This document shows positions 38,790 to 48,809 of a DNA stretch of 64,000 bases, one piece after another. A program made the translations under genes and the position numbers. The stretch's first letter is position 1; every line of letters starts with the position of its first letter. This DNA comes from Lotus japonicus (taxonomy: Eukaryota; Streptophyta; Magnoliopsida; Fabales; Fabaceae): the NCBI RefSeq assembly GCF_012489685.1, contig NC_080043.1:15246223-15310222 (forward strand). Direction: 5' to 3'. The notes beneath the pieces were generated by a model. The model made no database searches. It saw only the letters and a program-made list of their open reading frames with translations, and was not told the DNA's origin.

Positions 38790-40180
38790 TCATTTGTCAG
38801 CTACAAGTGCTTCAATTTTGTTTTCAAGGTGAGCTTCATAGTCCTCAAGGCGACCTTTGACCTCATCATTCTCCCAACGGATCAAAGTTGGCACCCCGGT
38901 GAGCTTGAACTTAGGATCCACCCTCCATGGATGATGGGGGTTCCTCCATGTTGGTCTATCTCCAACATAGGCTCTTATAAGTGCTATGTCATCAGGTGAA
39001 GCCTCCAGCTTCTTGTAGATCACAGGCTCCGCTCTTACACAATCTTCAAAAGGAAAAGGTAAATATCAAAACAAAAAATTAAGGAGAAAACTAGTGATAA
39101 TCTCAGATTCTTGGCAAGATGGGTGATGAACATGAATGATTTCATATTAGCAATTGTGCAAGCTTCGTCTCATGTACACATAGCTCAAGCTCTAACATAG
39201 ACAATGTGTTCAAATTAAACATTTTACTGAAATAATAAGAGCAATAGCAAATTTGAGACCACTTGCTCATAAAGACAATGACTGATACCATATCATGAGC
39301 TAGCTTTTGTTTTGGCTTTAACAATTGTGATTTCACATATCTCAATGCATCAATGCAAACACGTTGAGTTCAACATGGATCAGAAAATTCACGCTGACTT
39401 CTAACGGGAATCAACACACACACTAAGGCGTTAGACGAAGATATATAAATGATTCTGGGTATGTTTGGTTTGAATTCTAGCACTACTAGACGTGGATCCA
39501 TCTTTCCAAAATCAACTATTTGTTGCTTCAATTTGATGTTGCGGTCTTGCGGATCCTTATCCACTCGTATTTTCCAAACACACGCTATATTTGTAACAAT
39601 TCTGATAAACATAAGAGATACCCTGTTCCTCTAACTGATACTCAATAAAGCATTCATTCAAAGATGCATTTATATACCAAAAAACCAGAAACATAGAGCA
39701 CCAATCAATTTGTATGAAGCTCTTCTTCCCAATTCCACACACACACATAAAGTAATCAAAGAATTCTCGTCCCCGATGATTAGTTCAAGTGGTAACAACT
39801 AGGCGATATAAGGTGAGGAAAACGGTGAAGGGTCCAAAGTTCCGAACCTGAGACCAATTTACTAACATTTACCTATAAAATAAAATAAATCAAAGAATTC
39901 TCACTGGTATTGCCAATGATGATTAAAATCAGATACAATTTCAATATATTTTTTTCAAAATTTCCAGATTTCTCTCAAAAGAAATTCATACAAATCAAGT
40001 AGTAATATCAATATGAATTGGAGAAAAAGGGTTACCAGGGCACCAGCTAAGAGAAGTAGCAGGGTCTTTGTCAGCCAAGAAGAGGATGAGATTGGCTTTG
40101 TTTTGGGAAGCTTCTGATCGGAACTTGTCGAAGACTCCATCGAAGGTGGAAACTGTCGCGTCAAAAAGCTTCAACGGCAT
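38790..40180 (-). CDS. Clot: Thioredoxin-like protein Clot
   Basis: Small cytosolic oxidoreductase related to TRP14. Two exons, 40036-40180 and 38790-39043, give 132 residues. The active-site motif WCPDC spans the exon junction (SWCP-G|GT ... AT TGT). Downstream sequence CVRAEPVIYKKLE, AYVGDRPTWRNPHHPWR and KFKLTGVPTLIRW matches the family closely. The intron of about 990 bp holds a SINE-like repeat. The ATG at 40180 starts MPLKLFDATVSTFD; this fits the length of Arabidopsis Clot. Confidence 0.95.
39778..39890 (+). mobile_element. SINE-like element in the Clot intron
   Basis: Begins TTAGTTCAAGTGGTAACAAC (A-box-like), then GGTCCAAAGTTCCGAACC (B-box-like) and ends in an A-rich stretch. The 3' body matches the fragment at 31105-31195, so both are members of one family. 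It is antisense to the Clot transcript. Confidence 0.55.
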
Positions 40181-42733
40181 TTTGTTTTCAACTCTTTTCT
40201 GTCCGCACAGAAAAACTTGACAATGGCAGATTCTATTATAAAGGAAAGAATATGATACGTTTCTGGTCAGGTAATGATGAATGAATCATGACCATATCCT
40301 GGATCGATTCATGTTAATTTCTCTCTACACGTTTTTTTTATATTCTCTTTCTCTATGATTTTAATTTTTTATTTTGATTCTTTTTTGGGTGAAATAAAGT
40401 TTAAGTGCGTTCGTCTCTCGTCATGACAATGAGGTGAAAGTATGTCTTCGAATAAGAGCTCGAGTGGTCAGAGTTGGTTGATATATGAGTTTGAGAGAGT
40501 AAAATCCAAAATTCAACGTTGGAGGGTTGTAGTTTATCTTTCTAACGTAAAAAAAAAACATGCATGCTTCTGAGACCATAGGTCACTAACACAACCTTTA
40601 TATTAGTAGTGAGAATCGAACACAAAACCTTCTAAAAGGAAGTAATTTATTTTTTTTAATATTTTGATTTTGATGTTGTAAATAACCATGTGGATTGTGT
40701 ATGTATCACATATAACAACTAATATTTTAATCTGGGATGTATTTTTTGAAAAATGAGAATAAATCTAAGGCTCCTAAATCTAAATATGAATATTCTAGAT
40801 TAAAACACAAAGTTATGAGACTTTTTAAAAAGTCACATGACATTTTTAAGTGATCATGTAACCATTTAATTATTTTATTAATATTAACCATTCATATGAC
40901 ATTTAATTGTTTTTCGCTACTCACACTGCTTCAAGAACCGTGCGTGAATTCCCTTGCACTAGCGAATCAAAGTTAGTGTCTTGGCTATAAATCATATGAA
41001 GCCCTAATAATAACAAGATATAACACAACCGATAGATAGTTAAACTCAATAAGTATCTACTCTAATGTTCAATTTCCAAGTGGTGTGTTTTGAATAGAAA
41101 TAATGAGCCGATGAGACTAATCCATTGCTTCACGGTCAGTGTAATAAGCAATAATGAGCTGATCAAAGAGTTTTTTACCATTTACAAAAGTTGAGAGTCA
41201 AATCTTCAATTACTTATTTAAGGACGAAGGTGAGATATATACACTACATCAACCCACTTTATTTTGTAGGGGTAATATACATACACATATTTATAAATAA
41301 GAAGTAGTAAGGAGTAAGAACATAAAAACATTGTGAAGGCTATTTTTATGAGGCACAAAAAAACAAGTATAATATGAATACTTGTATATTGTAACTGATT
41401 TTTTTTTTCAAAATCAACTGGGGGCCGCTGCCTCATACTCTCTAACTTGCATTCGTCAAGAGTGGGTAAAAATTGAAAACTAATGAGGAAAAACTTTTAT
41501 TATTTTGCCTTAATCGGAGATACATTTTTCTTCCGTAATAAACTTTTGTTTTGCTTTCAACACCAGCAATTACAATAATTTTCATGGAAACAATGATGTT
41601 ACTTAGATATTGTGGGGATTCTTATATATGGGAGGTTTAGATTTCATGCTTGCGCCAATATTTTTATAGACATTCATCTTCTTCTTGCGCGTATTTGGGA
41701 CTTCACTATATTCCCCGTGAGGCTAATGACCCTACATATTGTCTTGCGAGTTTGGTGCTACCTGACAATTAGAGCTTACCACACTCAAACTAACAACAGA
41801 TATTTCCCAATCCCACAGTACGTACCAGCCTCACGAGCAGCAACAAACAACCAACAAACGGAACCAGACAGCCAATAGCACCAACAAAAGCCAAGCAGGG
41901 AGCAAAGTAAAAACATTCAAACAAAGATACCCCCACCATGAGAAGCACAACACTTCCAGGAGACTACAGTGATTGCAAGCACAAGAGAGGTTGAGATGAC
42001 CATTTAAACAAAGAATAGGTAAAACCTCCCACCTTAGACTTAATCCAGAATCAATCAAGAACGCTCTTTGAGTAAAACATTCATTATTTTCTTTTCTCCT
42101 ATTGGTTGAGTATATAAAGTTCCACATTTTTGGCTACTTAACGTTGTCATATCCGCATTGCACCCCCCCTTTTTCTTGGTGCTAAATGGAGCCAAAGTTC
42201 AAAGCACTGGATATTTGTATCCATTATATATGTAACATTAACAAGTCATGTTTAGGAATGACAACATTAGAGGTTGTGTTTGGTTTTCAGTTTGGAAATC
42301 CGTTTAAAGCATTGAAATTTGAGACCATATTCCAATGTCTCAAACTTGAAAAAAGCTGTAGACTTCCATTGGGTAATAGCACTTTCAAACTGAAAATCAA
42401 ACAAACACAAAATCTTTATATATTTATAAGTAATATGTATGAATATAGTAGGAAAAATGTATATGAATATGACTACATATAACACCACAAACATACTGTA
42501 GAGTTCAATTCTTTTTTTTCAAAACCTGAAGGTCATGAGAACACCGTTCTCAAGCAGACAAATAAAATAAAAAAGAGAATTACATAGTTAAAGGATAAGC
42601 CCAAACCGAATCTCCCCTATTACACTATTACTTAGCCAAATAATCCATAATGGATTCATAAAAATGAGAAGTTCAAAACATAGAAATTGCAATGAAAACA
42701 CATTTTTCTCATTCAACAACTGTTTCTAGTGTC
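40181..42733. other. Intergenic region upstream of Clot
   Basis: AT-rich, with no gene supported. Contains a short TIR MITE (42276-42408). Frames at 41612-41878 and 41831-42127 have no domain and overlap each other on opposite strands. Confidence 0.5.
42276..42408. mobile_element. Short MITE with about 20-bp inverted repeats
   Basis: Left end GTGTTTGGTTTTCAGTTTG and right end CAAACTGAAAATCAAACAAA are inverted copies. The middle also pairs partly (TTGAGACCATATTCC versus its mirror). About 133 bp. Confidence 0.6.
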
Positions 42734-43208
42734 TTAGAGCTGAGATCCACATCTGAAAGCTACCAAATTTTTCATGTACTCCATCCCTGATTTGAGAGTG
42801 ATAGATAATTTTGTAGAGGCCTTCGGAGAAGATACTTTAAGTAAAATTGATTTTTCTCCCCAATGGTCACCATAACCTAACCAAATTGTAATCGCCTCCA
42901 TTGTCTCTACATTTTGTACTATATATTTTACAAATTTCACTTCAAAGTATGTATCCCTAAACCCCTTTATATCAAGGTTCTTTAGATTGGGATAAATACC
43001 CTGATAGTGCTCTATTAAGTATTTATCATCTTCATTTTTTTTACACACACCACCACAACCATGATCAACCTATACAAGAGAGGAAACTATGTGAAGGAAT
43101 GAACTTACCTATAAAGCAAAATTAAACAAGAATATGACTGAAGTAATCATGAGCGCACCTGACTATAAATTTCAAGATTCTCCAACCGATGACATGATTT
43201 AAGAGCTA

Positions 43209-43217
43209 AGGAGAGAG
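43209..43217. repeat. Left 9-bp target site duplication of the MULE
   Basis: AGGAGAGAG immediately before the left terminal repeat; an identical copy is at 53551-53559. Nine bases is the standard Mutator target duplication. Confidence 0.95.
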
Positions 43218-43260
43218 GAGCCCTGGATTTGGCACCCCAGGGCTTAGAAATGCCACCCCA
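43218..43260 (+). repeat. MULE left terminal inverted repeat
   Basis: Starts GAGCCCTGGATTTGGCACCC; identical over 43 bp to the reverse complement of 53508-53550. The identity stops sharply at 43261. Confidence 0.96.
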
Positions 43261-43289
43261 GATTTTTTAAAAAATGCCAGAACTACCCT

Positions 43290-43421
43290 TTCGGACACAA
43301 GGTATCCGTAACACTTCGGAATCCAAAGTTCCGAATAATACCTTGTTGAATCTGACACTTAAATGACATACATAATTCGGAACCTTACTATCCGAACTAG
43401 TTCGGATTCTATGAGTCCGAA
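43290..43421. repeat. Left 25-bp-period TTCGGA/TCCGAA array
   Basis: TTCGGA at 43290, 43315, 43376 and 43401 and TCCGAA (or TCCGTA) at 43305, 43330, 43391 and 43416. Spacing is always 9 bases inside a TTCGGA...TCCGAA pair and 4 bases between TCCGAA and the next TTCGGA; spacer sequence is not conserved. Likely protein-binding sites near the terminus. Confidence 0.9.
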
Positions 43422-43805
43422 AACCTGTCGCACACTGCCACCTTTTGAGCACCATTACTCCTCCACCACCAACTCCATCACCATTACTCCTCCACCACCA
43501 ACCCCATCACCCCCCCCATTACAATCAGATTCAAAAAACTCCACCACCACCACTCTTCCTCTTCTTCCTCCACGTTTGTTTTCATCCCCTCACAACCATC
43601 TCCTTCCAAGTTCCACTTGCTCCACCCTCAACCACCATCTCCTTCCAAGTTCCACCTTGCTACCAAGTTCCTTCTGGTAAGTTTTATTTCTCTCCCCCTT
43701 CATATCCTGCTTTACTTATCATTGTAGTTACATTTCATTGTTGTTTGTTGGAAGTTCGTTTTGCACCACCATTGTTTGCTTGTATTCTGATGCTGTCGAG
43801 CTTAA

Positions 43806-43876
43806 TACGGATTGTCTGTATCCGAACTAGTTCGGATTGTCTTTATCCGAATTGTTTCGGAATCAAAATATCCGAA
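43806..43876. repeat. Second left 25-bp-period array, just before the transposase exon 1
   Basis: Half-sites at 43806, 43821, 43831, 43846, 43856 and 43871, exactly the 15/10 alternating spacing. It ends 38 bp before the transposase ATG. Confidence 0.9.
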
Positions 43877-43913
43877 ATTGTTAACCAGTTGCAGTTTGTT
43901 ACATGCAGGCTGA

Positions 43914-46900
43914 ATGACTGAACCGTACCTATATGAAGAAGAATTACTGGTTGATGCCGCATGCGATGCCGCATGCGGTTCTGGGAATGTTGAGCCTAGC
44001 AATATCATTCCGTGGGTGCCCCCTCGTATAAGCGTGGACGCCACACATTTATTTACAACTGATCAGGTATTCATTGAATAATTATTGTTGGAACATACTA
44101 CTATGTATTTGGAAAATGATGTGATGATCATTGAATAATTAGTGATGGTTGGTAGGATGTTTTATTTCTAAAGCAATATGTTATCATTGAACAGATATTT
44201 GATACTCGTGATGAGCTTGAACAATGGGCTAAGAATGTTGGAAAGGCGAATGGTTATGTGCTGGTGATCGCAAGGTCTGACTATGCTATAAGTGGAGGAA
44301 AGGTATTTGTTACTATTAAGTGTGCGAAGCATGGTATTTACAGGCCATACAAGGACCCGAATACATTCAAGTACAAAAAGACCGCATCACAAAAGACTGA
44401 TTGTAAGTTTAATCTCAAAGGACGACCTGCGAAGGGTGATAGAATGTGGCGGCTGAAAGTGATGGATGGTAAACACAACCATGAACCAGCTAAATCACTA
44501 GTTGGCCACCCCTACGTTGGTCGACTAACAGAGGAAGAAAAGGGGCTTGTGGGCACCATGACTAGTACTTGGACTCCACCGAGACAAATACTAGCGGCAT
44601 TGAAGGAAAACAATCCAGGTAACTTGACTACAATCACTCAAGTTTACAGTTGCAACAAAAGGTTTAAAAAAGAGGAGAGAGGACCATTGACAGAAATGCA
44701 ACATTTGATGAAGAAGTTGGTAGAAGCCAAGTATGTTCACTTTGAAAGGCAACAAGCTGATTCAAGTGAGATTAGGGATCTCTTTTGGGCTCATCCTGAT
44801 GCGGTCAGACTCTTCAACACATTCCCTCATGTGGTCATCATGGATTGCACGTACAAGACAAACAGATATCAGATCCCCTTGCTTGAAATGGTTGGTCTCA
44901 CTTCTACGGGGTTGACTTTCTCCACAGCATTTTGCTACATAGTTAGGGAGCACACAATTGACTATGTTTGGGCCTTGGAGTGCATGAAGTCTCTTATTGC
45001 CGATGATGCCAGATTACCTCAAGTGATTGTGACTGACAGAGATTTGGCTTTACTGAGTGCTGTTAAGCAATGTCTTCCCAACTGTACCAATTTATTATGC
45101 CGGTTCCACATAAACAAGAATGTGGAGGCAAAGTGCAAAGTGTTGATTGGCACAGATGATTTTGCCCTTTCAGTGATGGAGAACTGGAAATGCCTGATAT
45201 ATGCTGAAACAGTGGAACAATTTGATGAGGAATGGAAGGAAATGTGTGTCATGTGTAAGGACTTCCCAGATTTCATATCCTACATTTCTACTACATGGTT
45301 AAAGCACAAGGAGAAATTTGTGAGTGCGTGGACCAATTCTGTGTTGCATTTTGGAACAACAACGAGTAACAGGTACAATGCACACTTTATTGCTTGTGAT
45401 ATTTTTTTCATTTCATAGTCTTGCTTTATTACCAGAAATTGATAGAGTATGATCTTTTGTATGCAGGGCTGAAAGTGCACACTCAACCTTGAAGAGGATG
45501 CTGAAAGACGACAGAGGTGACTTGTGCGCCTCGTGGGATGCAGTGGATAGGTTGACCACTGTACGACACAATGAAATCAAGGCATCATTTGAGCGCAGTA
45601 TCAACCTAGTAGAACATCGTTTCAAGTCGCCCATGTATACAAATATCAGGGGATTTGTGTCCAGAAAGGCCATGCAACTCATGGAAGATGAACAGAACAG
45701 AGTGATGCGCGATGGTTGTGGATGCGCGTTCCAAGTTACCCATGGGCTTCCTTGTGCGTGTGCACTTCATAGTTATGATAGAATTCTGTATGAGGCAATC
45801 CATACTTTCTGGAAGATACTTGGTTGGGACCATGTACCCATTGGGAGTCAAGCCTCAAACCAAAGAGACCTCAAGTCAGAGATTGATGGCTTGACCGCTT
45901 ATTTCAACACTTTGGATGTTGCGGGCCAAAGTATGCTAAGGAGGAAGGTAAAGGAGCTCTATTGTCCTTCTAGTAGTTCACTGTGTCCTCCTCAAGTGAA
46001 GATAAAGCCCAAGCGCTCGTCCAAGGCTATGGAGAGTAAACCACCTAGTCAACAAAAACCATCCTTACAGCGTGATCCTTGTTATTGGGAACATGTTAAC
46101 AATAGCCTCAAGCCAACACCTAACAAAGTCTCTTGTCCTCGGAACAAGAAGTCTAAGAAGAGAAACCAGTCCTCCACCAGCATATACTTGGATGATTTGC
46201 CATCTTTCTTCCATCAATATATAGAAAAAGTCATAGATGTTATTCCAGATGGTAATTGTGGTTATAGATCAATTGCTGCATTGTTCAGACCCGACATAGG
46301 TCAAGACGGTTGGCCTTTGATTAGGGAAGAGTTGCTTGTAGAACTCTCATAGAATACCGCTTACTATAGCAACATATTTGGTTACGAGAGGGTTCAGTCC
46401 CTACAAAATCGTCTCATCCTTCCGATTGGTACAATTGCAACTGAAGACAAGTGGATGTCTCTACCGGAGATGGGATACCTCATTGCTACGAGGTTTCAAG
46501 TTGTCTTCATCTCCATTTCACTAGACGGTTGTTACACTTATCTGCCATTGAGAGGAGGCGCCCCACCGGAAGTACATCCCGTTATAGCAGTTGGTCACGT
46601 CACCAACCACTTTGTTCAGGTATATCTTTTGTTAAGTACCTTACACTCGCTTGTCACGTTAAATTAGTATACTTTGTACTCAGCCACTTTGTTCTGTTCT
46701 AACTTTATTGTTATACTCTCAAATGTAGCTCAAGCTAAAGCCGAGACATCCTATGCCAAAACTCGCTCCCCAATGGCCGTTTTTGGCCAAAGAACCCACC
46801 GACCAATGGCTCATCCCGTATGCGGCGCGTTTGGCTACATTTACGGCAGAATTGAATGCTTGGATTGATGCTACGAGTGGTCCTCAAGAGAATGTCTTTA

Positions 46901-46920
46901 TAGACCTTGGAGAAGATTGA
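43914..46920 (+). CDS. MULE transposase (MURA type) fused to an OTU cysteine protease, in-frame stop
   Basis: Exons 43914-44066, 44195-45372, 45467-46619 and 46729-46920, 891 codons plus stop. A FAR1-like zinc domain (KTDCKFNLKG, then WRLKVMDGKHNHE) is at about residues 85-150. The transposase core has acidic residues in MDCTYKTNRY (about D267), VTDRDLALLS (about D333) and NRAESAHSTL (about E446). A SWIM finger CGCAFQVTHGLPCACAL is at about 527-544. Then follows an OTU domain with DGNCGYRS (about 705) and the catalytic-His region GHVTNHFVQ (about 820). A TAG at 46350-46352 (codon 739) cuts the OTU domain, while the frame continues intact for 152 more codons. It would make either a 738-residue transposase lacking a working protease, or the full fusion if read through. 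The ATG at 43914 is chosen because its exon joins in frame. Confidence 0.9.
46350..46352 (+). other. In-frame TAG inside the OTU domain
   Basis: Between EELLVELS and NTAYYSNIFGYERV. The sequence after the stop stays conserved in the same frame up to the splice site at 46619, so the stop is a point change and recent. Confidence 0.85.
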
Positions 46921-47118
46921 GACTAGGATTGATGTTTGTTAATTTGTATCTATGACATATGTACCACTAATTAGAAGTTCAAAGTATTATGATGTAGTAT
47001 TAAACTGTTTCTCATGTGCATTTTATCTGTTTCTGCCCTGCAATGTAGCTGGTTATGAGAATTTGTGGATTCTGCCTTCATTGTTTATGGTACTGTCATT
47101 TTAGCTGGTTAAGCATAT

Positions 47119-47451
47119 TTCGGAACTTTGGTTTCCGAAGTACTTCGGAAAGCTAATGTCCGTATTATTCGAGTCAGGTAACTTGCCACCCCATTTGTTT
47201 TCACCATTCGGAAGGCTCTAGTCCGAAATAGTTCGGAACTACGGAGTCCGAAATGTTTCGGAAGTCTCCTTTCCATTTCCATGCCATATGCTTAAATTTG
47301 GCACCCCCAAGTTTAAACCATCTTCGACATTAAGGTTTCCGAGACATTTCGGAATTATAGGATCCGAAATGTTGCAATTCTTCTCATGCTTCCATAAGTT
47401 GTCACGATGGACATTTACTTTCCAAACTACTTCGGACTATGGGGATCCGAA
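47119..47451. repeat. Central TTCGGA/TCCGAA arrays with TIR-like pieces
   Basis: Half-sites at 47119/47134/47144/47159, 47207/47222/47232/47247/47257, 47348/47363 and 47431/47446 keep the 15/10 spacing. Between them lie TTGCCACCCCA (47183) and ATTTGGCACCCCC (47293), which resemble parts of the terminal repeat. It lies upstream of the HROB-like gene. Confidence 0.85.
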
Positions 47452-47452
47452 C

Positions 47453-47575
47453 ATTAACCAACCACAACCAACCTCATTACTATCCACAACCAACCACAAC
47501 CAACCTCATTACTCTCAACCAACCACAGCCAACCTAATTACTATCAACCACCAACAACAACCAATCCCATTACTC
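47453..47575. repeat. CAACCA-rich tandem repeat before the HROB-like gene
   Basis: Imperfect repeats of CCACAACCAACCTCATTACT. A similar CCACCA-rich run lies at 43470-43560 before the transposase gene. Probably leader sequence. Confidence 0.7.
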
Positions 47576-47658
47576 CTTCATCTATAAATTTGCTTGATTT
47601 AAGCTTTCTAGTATTCATCCTCTCCTTTCATTCTTTCAACGAAACCTTCAAAATCAAA

Positions 47659-48504
47659 ATGGAACAAGATTTGCCCACCTTCATCCGCCCTTGCAAACTC
47701 CGAGGAAACTCTTCTGCAAGTTCTCGTCCTCTCATTCCCGGCCCTGCTGGTGTTGTCCAGGCCGCCATGATTCAACGCAGCTCCACCACCGACGGACACC
47801 TCATTCCAACCCAACAATTTGTTAGGCGCGTCGTCGAAGACGGTCACGACACTGATCCCGATTTTCACTCCAATGCTTGGCTTTCAGCCCTGCAATTAGG
47901 CGGATCTGCAACTCCTCTGGGTTCCATCACTCACCATCTAGAAAGGGTCGATCTCATCGTCGCAGTTATCAAATCATGCACGCCAAACGGATTCGGCGAT
48001 GTGTCAGTTACCCTGAAGGTATTTCCTCTCTTCCGCGTTCTTTTTCATCAATGTCATGGTATTTAAATGTCCTCTGATTTGCCATATGAGTTTGAGTTTC
48101 AGGATCCTACGGGCACCGTCGGTGCTAGTGTCCATCACAAGGTTTTCACTGAAAGCGAATTCGCGAAGGACATAAATGTTGGATCTGTTATGCTTATCCA
48201 GAAGGTTTATTATTTCTAACCGACTTGACTATTTTTTCTACTTCTTTAGACAAGTTGAACATTATTTCTTCCTTTTTTGCTTTTAGGTAGCTGTATTTTC
48301 TCCTAGAAAATCTAATTGTTACCTGAACATAACATTGCCCAACATAGTTAAGGTATGAAAATCTTTTTTACACATATATAATTAAAATAAAAGTGACTGT
48401 GGATTTTTACACATCTCAATTTTCATTTATGTGAATTTTCACAGGTATTCTCCAGTGACTGTGGACCTCCATCAGAAACATTCACCGACATTACAGAAGA
48501 TTGA
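47659..48504 (+). CDS. HROB-like OB-fold protein carried in the MULE
   Basis: Exons 47659-48018, 48103-48204, 48287-48352 and 48445-48504 give 195 residues, fully open. PGPAGVVQAAM, IPTQQFVRRVVEDG and FHSNAWLSAL are followed by an OB-fold with KDPTGTVGASVHHKVFTE, INVGSVMLIQKVAVFSP and YLNITLPNIVKVF. This matches the conserved domain of HROB/C17orf53, which loads the MCM8-MCM9 helicase in homologous recombination. HROB proteins are usually longer; this is a minimal form. Retained introns show capture from genomic DNA, not from mRNA. It could be a gene captured from the host or a functional transposon accessory. Confidence 0.75.
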
Positions 48505-48809
48505 TTAATGTTATTTGGCTAATTCTGAATTATTTGCAACTTTAAAAAATCCTTGACCTGGATTATGTAGGCTATGTTGTGTCCCTTGAATTATGTACGT
48601 TATTTTGCTTCAATTGGATTATGTGTGTTATTTTAATTCCCATTGGATTTTGTTTGTTATTTTACTTGATTTAAAAAGAGATAAAAATGTAATCAAATCA
48701 AGTAAAGCGTGATAATGTGAAATCCAAACCAATAATGCGATAAAAGTACAGACCGATAATAAAGCGTGTATAAACTAATAGTGCGATAAAAGTACACATA
48801 ATAATAATG

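Noticed and set aside
43290..43421. CRISPR-like spacing of short repeats
   Set aside because: The repeated part is only a 6-bp half-site in alternating orientation inside a plant transposon; no cas genes and wrong kingdom.
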